A DNA stretch of 64,000 nucleotides, taken from assembly GCA_035415725.1 (NCBI GenBank), contig DAOOGN010000004.1, positions 1 through 64,000 of the forward strand. The letters are read 5' to 3'. Positions 1 to 9,844 of this stretch are shown here, piece after piece. The stretch's first letter is position 1. Each line of letters starts with the position of its first letter. Source of the stretch: DSWT01 sp035415725. Its GTDB lineage: Bacteria > Chloroflexota > Anaerolineae > B4-G1 > SLSP01. The notes under the pieces are model-generated. The model worked only from the letters and a program-made list of their open reading frames with translations, ran no database searches and had not been told where the DNA came from. A program made the translations under genes and the position numbers.

Positions 1-52
1 CTGGCATAGGGAATAAGTGGCTTCGTCAGGTTTACGAGCCTGAATAGATACC
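1..52. repeat. End of a mosaic repeat, cut by the window edge
   Basis: Read on the minus strand, this piece begins GGTATCTATTCAGGC and continues with a 'gacgaagccacttattccctat' style stretch. It matches the left ends of the elements at 46285, 50562 and 51708. It is therefore the terminal part of one more copy of that element, whose body lies outside the window. Confidence 0.7.
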
Positions 53-61
53 TTTATACTT

Positions 62-121
62 TCTGATACTTTCTGTGTAAATCTGTGAAATCCGTGGCTG
101 GTTTCTTATTTCGCCCCACGA
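62..121. repeat. Short 'CTGTG/CCGTGG' dispersed repeat
   Basis: About 60 bases here are very similar to 37950-38003. Both contain 'gtgaaatccgtgg' followed by 'gggtttcttatttcg' or a close variant. The sequence is AT-rich compared with the genes and has no reading frame. It lies just upstream of the first gene, as the other copy lies just upstream of the gene at 38051. Confidence 0.6.
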
Positions 122-154
122 ATATCAGACTATTCACTAGGAGCATACCCTTAC

Positions 155-2794
155 ATGTCTCTCTCTTACATCACTTATGAACTTCAGAACGGCTACATCC
201 ATCACTGGTTAGTCGCCGGCCCTCAGACGATTACTCTGGACAATCCTGATCTTTCCTCCGACGCCAACGCCAAACTGCGTCTCATCCGGCGCTATGACAC
301 CGCGGCGTCCGGCATCACACGCCAGCCGGTGGAGCCGGGGCCGTTGTCGCAGGCAGAATTTACCGTCGGCAATGACACCGTCCGCTGGGCCTATACCGTA
401 TGCGCCGAAGACCATTTTGTGGATGGCGACAGCCTGCTCGCGTTCACCGATCCCGATTCCGTCTCTTCTTATGCGCGCGCGTGGGCCTACACCGAACTCA
501 AAACGGCGCAGCCTGGCCCGGTCCAGTTGCTTCTCACAACGTATGGCCCGACGGACGTATGGGTGAATGACGTCCCGTGTTACCATCGCGCTGCGTTTGG
601 ATTTCAGCAGGCCGCCTTTACGGTCAACCTGGCGGAAGGTCACAACGGCGTCCTCGTGCACTTTGAACAAATCCGCACCGGCGAATACCCCCATGCCATG
701 GCCCTGCGCGTGGATGATGCACCGGACGACATGCGCGTGCAAATCCCTACCCTCATCGAAGACGTGAACTCCCGCAACAAACTCGAACGCCTCTTCGCTA
801 CCGCTTACCTTGACCGCGACGTATTTGTCTGGGATGAATTCGTCACCGTTCACTGGGCAGTGGGCCAGGACGCCCCCGAAGAGATCATCATCCGCCTGCA
901 GACGCCTTCAGGCCACATCTATGCAGAATCGCTGGCTACGGCGACCCCCGGCGACAAGTCGACGCTCGTCCAGGCCCACCAGGCGCCGCAAGGCCCGCTG
1001 CGCATCATCATGATGCCGCCTATCAAGCTGTACTATGACGAGAACGTCCGCATACGCCGCATGTTTACCCTCTGGGGGATGGGGCTGGCGCGTTACAATG
1101 AGACTCCTGAGGGTGATGACGCCCAACGCCGCATGGAAGCCTTGCATCATGCCAGCCGTTGTGAAGGCGATCTCTTCGCCGAGGCGGCGAAAATGGCCCT
1201 GGGAATGTGGAATGCCATCGAGCTGCCGGTGCTCCTCCAGCACATTGAATGTATCAACCGGCGCACGGCGAACAGTGCCCTGTACCTGCTCGGACTGCTC
1301 GGCATGCTTCGCCGCTGGGGCAATGCCCCGACCTTCCCCAAGGCGCTTAAGGCGCCCCTCAAAGCCTGTGCCCTCAATTTCGTTTACCCAGAAGCGCCTC
1401 GGGACGCCGCCGCGGAAAGCGAACAACTTCTGCTGTATACCTGTGAGATTCTGGCCGGGCAGTTGTATCCTCAACGTCGCTTCAAGCACAGCGGACAAAC
1501 CGGCGAATGGCACGTCGCGCAGGGAAAGCGCCAGGCGCTGGCTTGGCTGCACGCGCGGGCGCGGGGCGGCTTCGCCGAATGGGATGCAGGGCCGGCCTTC
1601 GAGATCGAATTAACGGCGCTGGCGCATTTGATGGACCTGGTCGAAAGCGAAGCCATCTGGGAGATGGCGACCGTCATCATGGACAAGCTGCTGTTCACCA
1701 TCGCCCTCAACAGTTTCCACGGGGTTTTGGGCGGGACGCAAGGACGCGCGGACGCCGCCGGCCTCTTCGGCGGCTGGCTAGCGCCCCTGGGCGGCGTTAC
1801 GCGATTATTGTGGGGAGTGGGTATTCTTAACCCTCACCTGGCTGCCCCGGTGAGCCTGGCGTGCATGGAAGACTACGAACTGCCACCGCTGATCCAGGAG
1901 ATTGCCACTGCGGCCCCCGATGAGCTATGGAACCGCGAACAGCACCTCTTGTCCCCCGTCGAAAATGTCCATGAGGAGTGCAACGCCTCGCCGGGCGCAG
2001 ATTCTGAGGCGGCAATCACCCCATCGCCCATCGCCCAATCCTCCATCAACAAAGTCTCGTACCGGACGCCGGATTATCTGCTCGGTTCGGCGCAGGATTA
2101 TCGTCCCGGCACCCCGGGGACACGTGAGCATATCTGGCAGGCCACCCTTGGACCGGGGGCGGTGGTTTTCACCAACCATCCCGCGCGCAGTGGCACCACA
2201 GAGGCTCATGTTCCCGGTTTCTGGCGCGGCAACGGCGTTTTGCCGCGCGTGGCGCAGTGGAAGGACGTCCTTATCGCCGTGTACCACCTGCCGGATGACG
2301 ATTGGATGGGCTTTACGCACGCTTACTTCCCGATCTCTGCTTTCGACGCTTACGCGATACAGGAAGATGCACACGGTCATCCGTGGGCCTTCGCCCGCAA
2401 GGGCGCCGGCTACCTGGCGCTCACCGCTGCACAGGGGTTCACGCTGATGACCACCGGGCCGGGCGCCTACCGTGAACTACGTTCGCCGGGATTACACCAT
2501 GTCTGGCTGTGTCAAATGGGACGCGCCGCCCTGGATGGAGAGTTCGAGGCTTTCCAGGACAGCGTCCTCACGTTGCCGGTGACGTTCGACGCTCTGGCGG
2601 TGACTTTTGCTACACTGCGCCACGAGACGCTGGCCTTTGGGTGGGAAGGCCCGTTGCTGCGTGATGGTCAACCGGAGCCGCTCTCGAACTTCAAGCACTA
2701 CGAGAATCCGTATTGCAGCGTGGATTTGCATGCTCCCCAGATGGAGATAAAATCTGCGAACTATCTCATGCGCCTCAAATTTGCCGCTGACTGA
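155..2794 (+). CDS. Large unrecognised protein, probably linked to saccharide use
   Basis: This is an 879-residue protein that I do not recognise as a named family. The first 190 residues are strand-rich and resemble the galactose-binding-like sandwiches that precede catalytic domains in glycosidases (for example VQLLLTTYGPTDVWVND). Residues roughly 330-560 are helical with repeated Leu/Ala-rich segments, as in an alpha/alpha toroid. The last 230 residues are again beta-rich. There is no signal peptide, so it is probably cytoplasmic. The start ATG has AGGAG 11 bases upstream. Its position ahead of an oligomer transporter and a beta-galactosidase suggests a role in breaking down the imported saccharide. 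That role is inference from context; no catalytic motif was identified. Confidence 0.7.
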   Translation: MSLSYITYELQNGYIHHWLVAGPQTITLDNPDLSSDANAKLRLIRRYDTAASGITRQPVEPGPLSQAEFTVGNDTVRWAYTVCAEDHFVDGDSLLAFTDPDSVSSYARAWAYTELKTAQPGPVQLLLTTYGPTDVWVNDVPCYHRAAFGFQQAAFTVNLAEGHNGVLVHFEQIRTGEYPHAMALRVDDAPDDMRVQIPTLIEDVNSRNKLERLFATAYLDRDVFVWDEFVTVHWAVGQDAPEEIIIRLQTPSGHIYAESLATATPGDKSTLVQAHQAPQGPLRIIMMPPIKLYYDENVRIRRMFTLWGMGLARYNETPEGDDAQRRMEALHHASRCEGDLFAEAAKMALGMWNAIELPVLLQHIECINRRTANSALYLLGLLGMLRRWGNAPTFPKALKAPLKACALNFVYPEAPRDAAAESEQLLLYTCEILAGQLYPQRRFKHSGQTGEWHVAQGKRQALAWLHARARGGFAEWDAGPAFEIELTALAHLMDLVESEAIWEMATVIMDKLLFTIALNSFHGVLGGTQGRADAAGLFGGWLAPLGGVTRLLWGVGILNPHLAAPVSLACMEDYELPPLIQEIATAAPDELWNREQHLLSPVENVHEECNASPGADSEAAITPSPIAQSSINKVSYRTPDYLLGSAQDYRPGTPGTREHIWQATLGPGAVVFTNHPARSGTTEAHVPGFWRGNGVLPRVAQWKDVLIAVYHLPDDDWMGFTHAYFPISAFDAYAIQEDAHGHPWAFARKGAGYLALTAAQGFTLMTTGPGAYRELRSPGLHHVWLCQMGRAALDGEFEAFQDSVLTLPVTFDALAVTFATLRHETLAFGWEGPLLRDGQPEPLSNFKHYENPYCSVDLHAPQMEIKSANYLMRLKFAAD

Positions 2795-2940
2795 CTCAAG
2801 AGCGACTCAGTCGGTGTACCTGTCCGAAAAGTGTAAAAACCTGTCCGAAAAGTAGTAGACTTTTGGGGCAAGGAATGATAAAGTAGAAGGTAAGCCGAGG
2901 GCTAAAACCCCATGGCTTAGCACACGAAGCCTCCCAAGGG

Positions 2941-3140
2941 GGGTTATCAGCCCACCGGGCTTTGTGGATTTAGCCGATGGCTTTAGCCTCGGCTGGGGTT
3001 ATCAGCCCACCGGGCTTTGTAGATTTAGCCTCGGCTGGGGGTATCAGCCCACCGGGCTTTGTGGATTTAGCCGATGGCTTTAGCCTCGGCGGGGGTTATC
3101 AGCCCACCGGGCTTTGTGGATTTAGCCGAGGCTAAAGTTC
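2941..3140. repeat. Four tandem repeats of about 42-55 bases in a gene-free gap
   Basis: The 432-base gap 2795-3226 holds no gene. It contains four head-to-tail units starting near 2941, 2996, 3038 and 3093. Each has 'ttatcagcccaccgggcttt' or a one-base variant, followed by a GCCGATGGCTTTAGCCTCGGC hairpin-like part. Unit 2 lacks a 12-base block and unit 4 ends with 'gccgaggctaaag'. Just upstream, 2822-2860 has two copies of 'ctgtccgaaaagt'. Units touch without spacers, so this is not a CRISPR array. Confidence 0.85.
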
Positions 3141-3226
3141 TATGACTCTATGACCGGGCATCTGGTTGACCTGATACCCGGAAAGAGAATTTTATTCCAA
3201 TCCATTTTAGGAAGAAGGAGGAAGCT

Positions 3227-5329
3227 ATGAAATCGAAGGTATTGACCCGCCGTGAATTTCTGCACCTGACCACGGCAGCCGCGCTCGGCGCGGTAGCGAC
3301 GGCCTGTACGGCACCGACGCCGCAGATCATCGAAAAGACGGTCGAGGTCGAAAAGGTCGTCGAGAAAACGGTCGAGGTGCCCAAGACGGTCGAGGTCGAA
3401 AAGATTGTGGAGAAGACTGTTGAGGTCCCACAGGGACGCAGCGAACCCCCCATGCTGGAAGCGCGCGTCAAAGCCGGAGAATTGCCCCCGGTTGATGAAC
3501 GGCTCCCGATGAACCCCTTCGTGGTGGGCGGGCGCGATGCCATCGGCGTCTACGGCGGTGAGATTCGCCAAATCCACTTCGACACCGTCTGGTCGACCGA
3601 TACTTACGACTGGTTAGCCGACCGGGTGGTGCAATACTCGGACGCGGACTTCCGCACGCTCGTCCCCAACATGATCGAGAGCTGGGAAGCCTCGGACGAT
3701 GGCACGACTTACACATTCCACATGCGCAAAGGCATGCGCTGGTCGGATGGGGAGCCGTTGACCACCGCGGATGTCGATTTCTGGTGGAACAAATGGGCCA
3801 CGGTTGAAGACCTGGGATGGATCGCCAATCCGTTCAATGGCATCCAGAACCAAAAATGCAATCTCGAAATCCTTGACGATTACACGTTCCGCTGCACGTT
3901 CGATTACACGTTTGGCCTCTTCCCTCACATCCTTACCCGTAACATGGGCGGCTATCCGCAGGAAGGCCCCTTCATGCCGGCGCACTTCCTGAAGAACTAC
4001 CACCCTGACTATGCCGGGCAGGATGCCATCAACAAGCTGATGGCCGAGTGGGGGATGGAGACGTGGCAGCAAGTGACCAACCGTTTCTGCAACCAGTGGG
4101 GTTTGAACATCTGGCAGTTCCCAGATTGGGCCAAGGACTTCCCGACGCTGGCGGCCTGGATTCCGAAAGAATATCCGGCAGAGGGACTTATCCTCTTCGA
4201 ACGCAACCCTTACTACTGGAAGGTTGACCTGGTGGGCAACCAGCTCCCCTACATCGACACGCTGCGCCTGGACTACATGGCCGACACCCAGACCATGGAA
4301 CTGAAACTGATCGGCGGTGAGTTGGACTGGGTAGGGATGCACGACGTGACCATCGCCAAATATCCCCTGTACAAGGAGAACGAGGACAACGGCAAGTACG
4401 TCGTGGGCGACTATCTCTCTTGTATGACCGACCGCTACACCCTCTACCCCCGTCGCACACTGCCCAATGATCCGGTGCTGGAAGAGATCGTCAACCATCC
4501 CAACTGGACCCGCGCGCTCTCGGTCGCCATCGACCGCGATGAGATCAACGAGAGCCTCTTCTACGGTATGGCCCGCGTGGGTCAGATGGCTCCTATGCCT
4601 AACTCCAGTTATTACAAAGAGAAGTACGGTACGGCGTGGGCGCAGTATGACCCCGATCTGGCGAACCAACTGTTGGACGAGATGGGACTGAAGAAGGGCA
4701 GTGACGGCATCCGCGTGCGTCCCGACGGCAAGCCTCTGAGCTACTTAATTGAGCAAGCGGGCATCCGTGTGGGCGCTTCGACCGCCGAGTTCTGCGAGAT
4801 GATCTGCACCTACTGGCGCGAGATCGGCATCAATGCAACGACCAAAGAGATCGATGAGTCGCTGTACAATGAGCGGATGACGGCCAACCAGGTGGAGTGC
4901 GGCCTCTGGCACGCCGACCGCTGCACCGATATGCTCCTGCCGATCCAGATGCAGTGGTATATACCCACTGCAGATTGTCAACAGGGTGGCGTTTCTTGTG
5001 CCTGGCAAACCTGGTACACCGCCGTGGACAAGGAAGCGGAGGGCATCATTGCGCCGCCGGAGGAGATCCAGCAACTGTACGCCTGGGTTGACGAGATGCG
5101 GCTGGTCATTGACGATGACGAGCGCATCGCGATCGGCCAAAAGATCTTCGATTACCTGGCCGATAAACCCCTGGCCATCGGCATCGTCCTCGAAAGCCCC
5201 TGCCCGGTGATGTACAACAAGAACATGCGCAACATGCCGCGCCCGAGAGTCCCCATCGGCTGGGACACCTACGGCATCAACACCTACCATCCGTGCGCCT
5301 TCTTCTACGAAGGGGGGCAACGGGCATAA
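3227..5329 (+). CDS. ABC transporter substrate-binding lipoprotein, family 5 (peptide/oligosaccharide type)
   Basis: This 700-residue protein would bind an oligomer outside the membrane and deliver it to the permeases encoded next. The N-terminus has a twin-arginine motif (TRREFL, residues 7-12), a hydrophobic stretch and a lipobox ending at Cys27 (VATAC), so it is probably exported folded and lipid-anchored. Residues 37-69 are a charged repeat linker of the EKTVEVEK type that is common in Chloroflexota binding proteins. The SBP_bac_5 fold occupies roughly residues 110-680, with a recognisable 'YTFHMRKGMRWSDGEPLTT' segment. The start has a strong GAAGGAGG site. Family 5 proteins carry peptides, nickel or oligosaccharides; the neighbouring beta-galactosidase favours saccharides, but the sequence alone does not settle it. 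Confidence 0.93.
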   Translation: MKSKVLTRREFLHLTTAAALGAVATACTAPTPQIIEKTVEVEKVVEKTVEVPKTVEVEKIVEKTVEVPQGRSEPPMLEARVKAGELPPVDERLPMNPFVVGGRDAIGVYGGEIRQIHFDTVWSTDTYDWLADRVVQYSDADFRTLVPNMIESWEASDDGTTYTFHMRKGMRWSDGEPLTTADVDFWWNKWATVEDLGWIANPFNGIQNQKCNLEILDDYTFRCTFDYTFGLFPHILTRNMGGYPQEGPFMPAHFLKNYHPDYAGQDAINKLMAEWGMETWQQVTNRFCNQWGLNIWQFPDWAKDFPTLAAWIPKEYPAEGLILFERNPYYWKVDLVGNQLPYIDTLRLDYMADTQTMELKLIGGELDWVGMHDVTIAKYPLYKENEDNGKYVVGDYLSCMTDRYTLYPRRTLPNDPVLEEIVNHPNWTRALSVAIDRDEINESLFYGMARVGQMAPMPNSSYYKEKYGTAWAQYDPDLANQLLDEMGLKKGSDGIRVRPDGKPLSYLIEQAGIRVGASTAEFCEMICTYWREIGINATTKEIDESLYNERMTANQVECGLWHADRCTDMLLPIQMQWYIPTADCQQGGVSCAWQTWYTAVDKEAEGIIAPPEEIQQLYAWVDEMRLVIDDDERIAIGQKIFDYLADKPLAIGIVLESPCPVMYNKNMRNMPRPRVPIGWDTYGINTYHPCAFFYEGGQRA

Positions 5330-5348
5330 AGCTCCCGTGAATATGCTG

Positions 5349-5379
5349 CCGGGCTGCTGGTTCAAAGCCAGCAGCCCGG
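5349..5379 (+). promoter_or_regulatory. Strong hairpin between binding protein and permease genes
   Basis: A perfect 12-base-pair stem (CCGGGCTGCTGG / CCAGCAGCCCGG) with a 7-base loop lies 19 bases after the stop of the binding protein. Only GTTTGGG follows it, so it is a poor terminator. In ABC operons such hairpins often protect the upstream message or allow partial read-through, giving more binding protein than permease. That role is inference. Confidence 0.7.
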
Positions 5380-5514
5380 TTTGGGCTTGAGCACGAGCGC
5401 GCCGTCAGGAGACTGGCCCGCGTCTGCTTCATTCACTGCATCGGCTGATTGCATGTGAAGCCAAAGGCACAGGTCGAAAATTTGTGGTTCTATGTGCATA
5501 GGAGGTGAATTCTT

Positions 5515-6516
5515 ATGCTGTCCTATATCATTCAGCGTATCATTCGTGTGATACCCCAATTGCTGCTGATTTCAATCCTGGCTTTTATCATCATCCAACT
5601 TCCCCCTGGAGATATTGTGACGTTACAGTTACAGCGTCTACAGGCCAGCGGGGTAGCGGTCAGCGAGGCGCAGGCCAATGCCCTGATGAGACAATATGGG
5701 ATGGACAAGCCGATGTACCAGCGGTATCTGCTCTGGATCAGCAATATCATCACCAAGTTCGACTTTGGATATTCATACACCTTTGAAAAACCCGTGGGAC
5801 AGGTCATTATGGAACGCATGGGATATACTTTTGCCATCGCCCTGGCCTCGGCCATCTTTACCTGGGTGGTGGCGATCCCTATCGGTATCTTCGCCGCCGT
5901 AAAGCAATACTCGTTAGCCGACTATGTGATCACCTTCCTGACCTTCGTGGGATTGGCCGTTCCCGCGTTCTTCCTGGCTATGATCATTATGTACCTCGCT
6001 CTGACGAAGTTCGGCATCCGCGCCGGCGGGCTGTTTTCACCGGAATATATGATCCAACCGTGGAGTTGGGGCAAGTTTGTAGATCTGTTAAAGCATGTGT
6101 GGCTCCCCATCATTCTCCTCGGCACCGGCGGCGTCGCCGGCACAATCCGCACCATGCGCGCGATGATGCTGGACGAGCTGCGTAAGCCATACGTGACGGT
6201 AGCGCGCGCCAAAGGGCTGTCTGAATTTCAGGTCATTATGCGCTACCCCGTGCGCCTGGCCATCAACCCGATCATCAGCGGTTTGATGTGGCTATTGCCG
6301 TGGCTTTTCTCCGGTGGCATCATCCTGGAGATCGTTCTCAATCTCCCCACCGCCGGCCCGGCGTTGTACGCCGCGTTGAGACAACAGGATATGTATATGG
6401 CCGGCGCTTATATCTTGATTACCGGCGCCTTAACCGCCATCAGCGCGATCTTCTCTGACATTATGTTGGCCGTATCGGATCCACGCATCCGCTTCGGCGG
6501 TGTGGAGGGCGCATGA
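5515..6516 (+). CDS. ABC transporter permease, DppB/OppB type
   Basis: This 333-residue inner-membrane protein forms half of the channel of the Opp-type importer. The first segment (about residues 9-29) is hydrophobic and is followed by a periplasmic part and five more membrane segments. The cytoplasmic EAA loop is visible near residues 218-245 (YVTVARAKGLSEFQVIMRY), where the ATPases dock. The start ATG follows TAGGAGGTGAATTCT. The length is normal for the family. The last codons overlap the next permease by four bases, so the two are translationally coupled. Confidence 0.93.
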   Translation: MLSYIIQRIIRVIPQLLLISILAFIIIQLPPGDIVTLQLQRLQASGVAVSEAQANALMRQYGMDKPMYQRYLLWISNIITKFDFGYSYTFEKPVGQVIMERMGYTFAIALASAIFTWVVAIPIGIFAAVKQYSLADYVITFLTFVGLAVPAFFLAMIIMYLALTKFGIRAGGLFSPEYMIQPWSWGKFVDLLKHVWLPIILLGTGGVAGTIRTMRAMMLDELRKPYVTVARAKGLSEFQVIMRYPVRLAINPIISGLMWLLPWLFSGGIILEIVLNLPTAGPALYAALRQQDMYMAGAYILITGALTAISAIFSDIMLAVSDPRIRFGGVEGA

Positions 6517-7676
6517 GCAAGAAAACCGCACAAAAAAAGCAATTGGGGCGCCAGAAACGACGTCAGGCCCAGGCCGGGCAGGAAGAAGAGTTCTACCGGG
6601 CCGGGCAATGGCAACTGGTATGGTGGAAGTTCAAGCGTCATAAGCTGGCTCAGATGGCGATGGTGGTTCTGGCAATCCTGTACTTTATCGCTATCTTTGC
6701 CGAATTTGTCAGCCCCCACGATCCCTTGCGGCGCTTCAAACAATATCTGGCCTACCCCCCAACGGCGATCCATATCCGCGATACACAAGGCGGATTTCAT
6801 ACGCCGTTCATCTATGGCGTGAAGATGGGGCGTGACCCGGTCACATTCAGACCGGTCTACCAGGAAGACACGAGTATCATCTACCCGATTGGATTCTTCG
6901 TTCACGGCGACCCTTACAAGTTCTGGGGGTTGTTCAAGAGCGATATCCATCTCTTTGGCGTCAGCGGGGGCGAGGACGCCATGCCGCTCTTCATCTTGGG
7001 AACCGACACCATCGGACGTGACGTATTGTCGCGCATTTTCTATGGAGGGCGTATCTCATTGAGCGTCGGGTTGGTCGGGATTGCCATCAGCTTCGTCCTG
7101 GGGCTGATCCTGGGCGGCATTTCGGGGTTCTTCGGCGGCGTCGTTGATGAAATCATCCAGCGGATCATCGAGGTGATCACCACGCTCCCCACGATTCCGC
7201 TGTGGATGGCCCTGGCGGCGGCGCTGCCGCGCGAATGGCCACAATTACGCATCTACTTTGCCACCACGCTGATCCTTTCCATCCTGGGATGGACGGGCCT
7301 GGCGCGGAGTGTGCGCGGACGGCTGCTCAGTATGCGCGAGGAAGATTTCGTGTTGGCAGCCCGGTTGGACGGGGAGAGCGAAGCGGCGATCATCGCCCGC
7401 TACATGATCCCCGGCTTCGCCAGCTACATCATCGTTTCGCTCACCGGGTCGCTGCCCGGGATGATCCTCGGCGAGACATCGTTGAGTTTCCTGGGGATCG
7501 GCCTGAACCCGCCGACCATCAGTTGGGGCGTGATGTTACAGGATGCCCAGGATATTATGAACGTGGCCCACTACCCGTGGATTCTTTGGCCGGTGCCGGT
7601 GGTGGTGCTTGCCGTGCTGATGTTCAACTTTTTGGGCGACGGCTTGCGTGATGCCGCAGACCCCTACGTGAGCTAG
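6513..7676 (+). CDS. ABC transporter permease, DppC/OppC type
   Basis: This is the 387-residue partner permease. It has a basic, Gln-rich cytoplasmic N-tail of about 40 residues, then a membrane helix (residues 49-68). A periplasmic stretch of about 90 residues follows, longer than in typical DppC and accounting for the extra length. The core of five membrane helices has the EAA loop near 'FVLAARLDGESEAAII' and the family signature 'GETSLSFLGIGLNPP'. It starts in an ATGA overlap with the previous gene and ends eight bases before the first ATPase gene. Confidence 0.92.
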   Translation: MSKKTAQKKQLGRQKRRQAQAGQEEEFYRAGQWQLVWWKFKRHKLAQMAMVVLAILYFIAIFAEFVSPHDPLRRFKQYLAYPPTAIHIRDTQGGFHTPFIYGVKMGRDPVTFRPVYQEDTSIIYPIGFFVHGDPYKFWGLFKSDIHLFGVSGGEDAMPLFILGTDTIGRDVLSRIFYGGRISLSVGLVGIAISFVLGLILGGISGFFGGVVDEIIQRIIEVITTLPTIPLWMALAAALPREWPQLRIYFATTLILSILGWTGLARSVRGRLLSMREEDFVLAARLDGESEAAIIARYMIPGFASYIIVSLTGSLPGMILGETSLSFLGIGLNPPTISWGVMLQDAQDIMNVAHYPWILWPVPVVVLAVLMFNFLGDGLRDAADPYVS

Positions 7677-7684
7677 GAGGCGCT

Positions 7685-8749
7685 ATGTCGTCGGATCATG
7701 TGCTTGCCGAAATCAAAAATCTACACACCTATTTCTACCTGGCCGAGGGCATCGTCCGGGCGGTGGATGGCGTCGATCTGGTGATCAAACCGGGACGCAC
7801 GTTAGGCATCGTGGGGGAAAGCGGCTGTGGTAAGAGCATCACCGCGCTTTCGCTGATGCAGTTAGTCCCTTCCCCAGGTCGCATCGAGGAAGGGGAGATC
7901 ACCTATTATCGAACCATCCACAAGACGGAATCAACATCGACCGCGAATATCATCGAGATCACCAAACTCAAGCCCAACAGCCGTGAAATGCGCGCCATCC
8001 GGGGCAACCAGATTTCGATGGTCTTCCAGGAGCCGATGGCCGCCATGCTCCCCGTGCGTACCGTGGGGGCGCAGATCATGGAGGCCATCATCCTGCATCA
8101 GCAGGTGAGCAAGGCCGAAGCCCGTGAGCGCGCCATCGATATTCTGACCCGCGTCAAGCTGCCCAACGCCGACCAGATTGTGGATACCTATCCCTTTCAG
8201 TTGAGCGGAGGCATGCGTCAGCGCGCCGTGATCGCTATGGCGTTGAGCTGCAATCCCAACTTGCTCATCGCCGACGAGCCGACGACGGCGTTGGACGTGA
8301 CGACCGAGGCCCAAATCCTCGATCTGATGCGGGATTTGCAGCGGGAATACAACATGGCGATTATGTACATCACCCACAATCTGGGAGTCATCGCCGAGAT
8401 GGCCGACGAAGTTGCGGTGATGTATATGGGCAAAATCGTCGAGCAGACCGATGTCACGTCCATCTTCAGAAACCCTATGCACCCTTACACGCAGGCGTTG
8501 CTCAGGTCTATTCCGCAGCTTGACGACGTGATGGCGCGCGTCGGCAAGAAGAAGCGGCTGGAGACGATCAAGGGCATGGTGCCCGATCCCTACAGTGTAC
8601 TGCCGGGATGTTCTTTCCATCCCCGCTGCCCCCAGTTTATGCAGGGTGTGTGTGACCAGGCAGTGCCCGCTGTCGTTGAAATGGAACCAGGCCATACCGT
8701 CAGGTGTCACCTGTATACTTCCCGTTCCTCACATGTCCAAACAAATTAA
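7685..8749 (+). CDS. ABC transporter ATP-binding protein, OppD/DppD type
   Basis: This 354-residue ATPase powers the importer. It has Walker A GESGCGKS, the signature LSGGMRQR and Walker B LLIADEPTTALD. Its C-terminal oligopeptide-transporter domain contains the usual Cys-rich 'PGCSFHPRCP' and a further Cys, a pattern that holds an iron-sulphur cluster in some homologues. The ribosome site TAGGAGGCGCT overlaps the stop of the permease gene. It differs from OppF in having an expanded loop after Walker A (residues 75-100). Confidence 0.94.
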   Translation: MSSDHVLAEIKNLHTYFYLAEGIVRAVDGVDLVIKPGRTLGIVGESGCGKSITALSLMQLVPSPGRIEEGEITYYRTIHKTESTSTANIIEITKLKPNSREMRAIRGNQISMVFQEPMAAMLPVRTVGAQIMEAIILHQQVSKAEARERAIDILTRVKLPNADQIVDTYPFQLSGGMRQRAVIAMALSCNPNLLIADEPTTALDVTTEAQILDLMRDLQREYNMAIMYITHNLGVIAEMADEVAVMYMGKIVEQTDVTSIFRNPMHPYTQALLRSIPQLDDVMARVGKKKRLETIKGMVPDPYSVLPGCSFHPRCPQFMQGVCDQAVPAVVEMEPGHTVRCHLYTSRSSHVQTN

Positions 8750-8761
8750 GGATACCATGCT

Positions 8762-9832
8762 ATGACCGATCAAATCAATATCCCCAATGAACCTCCCAGG
8801 CAGGCCGGGCAGCCGGTCCAGCCGCCATTATTAGAAGTCAAGGCGCTCAAGAAGTACTTTCCTATCCAGCGCGGGTTCTTCAAACGAGTCGTCGGCCACG
8901 TCAAAGCGGTGGATGGCGTCGACTTCTACGTCAACGAAGGGGAGACGCTAGGGCTGGTCGGAGAAAGCGGATGCGGGAAAACCACCACCGGGCGTTGCAT
9001 CCTGAAGGCCATTGTGCCTTCCAGCGGTGAAGTATGGTTTCAAGACCCGCACATGGGGCGGGTCAATGTCAGCGCGTTGGAGAACGAGCAACTGGTGCAA
9101 GTGCGCCGCAACATGCGGATGATCTTCCAGGACCCCTATGCCTCCCTCAACCCCCGCATGACGCTGTTGGACATCGTCGGAGCGCCGCTGCGGGCGATGA
9201 ACCTCGCACAAGGCAAGGAACTGGAGGATCGCGTGGCGGAAATGCTGCGTCTGGTTGGTCTGCGCCCGGAATACATGCGGCGCTATCCGCATGCCTTCAG
9301 CGGTGGACAGCGCCAGCGCATCGGCCTGGCTCGCGCGCTGGCCCCGCATCCCAAGTTTTTAGTGTGTGATGAACCGGTCTCCGCGCTCGACGTGTCGGTG
9401 CAGGCGCAAATCCTCAATCTGCTCCAGGAACTTCAGGAAGAAATGGGACTGACCTATCTGTTTGTGGCCCACGACTTGAGCGTCGTCGCCCACATCAGCG
9501 AGCGGGTGGCAGTGATGTATGTGGGGAAGATGGTCGAGATGGCGATGACGCACGAATTGTTTATGACGCCCAAACACCCTTACACCGAAGCGTTGATGTC
9601 GGCCATTCCCCGTCCCGACCCTACGCCGCGCGAGAAGCGCATCCTCCTCACCGGCGAAGTGGCGAACCCGGCCAACCCGCCGTCGGGATGCTATTTCCAC
9701 CCGCGCTGCACCTACGCCACGGACATCTGCAAGACGGAAGAGCCGTCATTCGATGAAATCAGCCCCGGGCACTACGTCAAATGTCATCGCGCCGCCGAAC
9801 TGAACCTCAGCGGTGTGTTGAATCTGGCGTGA
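8762..9832 (+). CDS. ABC transporter ATP-binding protein, OppF/DppF type
   Basis: This is the 356-residue second ATPase of the importer. Walker A is GESGCGKTT, the signature FSGGQRQRIGLARAL and Walker B LVCDEPVSALD. The C-terminus again has the family's 'SGCYFHPRCTYA' cysteines. The first 20 residues are a Pro/Gln-rich tail not seen in most homologues. It lies 12 bases after oppD and closes the transporter operon. The next gene, a beta-galactosidase, follows after 118 bases and may be co-transcribed. Confidence 0.94.
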   Translation: MTDQINIPNEPPRQAGQPVQPPLLEVKALKKYFPIQRGFFKRVVGHVKAVDGVDFYVNEGETLGLVGESGCGKTTTGRCILKAIVPSSGEVWFQDPHMGRVNVSALENEQLVQVRRNMRMIFQDPYASLNPRMTLLDIVGAPLRAMNLAQGKELEDRVAEMLRLVGLRPEYMRRYPHAFSGGQRQRIGLARALAPHPKFLVCDEPVSALDVSVQAQILNLLQELQEEMGLTYLFVAHDLSVVAHISERVAVMYVGKMVEMAMTHELFMTPKHPYTEALMSAIPRPDPTPREKRILLTGEVANPANPPSGCYFHPRCTYATDICKTEEPSFDEISPGHYVKCHRAAELNLSGVLNLA

Positions 9833-9844
9833 TGGAGCGCAAGC

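Noticed and set aside
2941..3140. CRISPR-like regular repeats
   Set aside because: Units touch each other with no spacers, have unequal lengths, and no cas genes are nearby.
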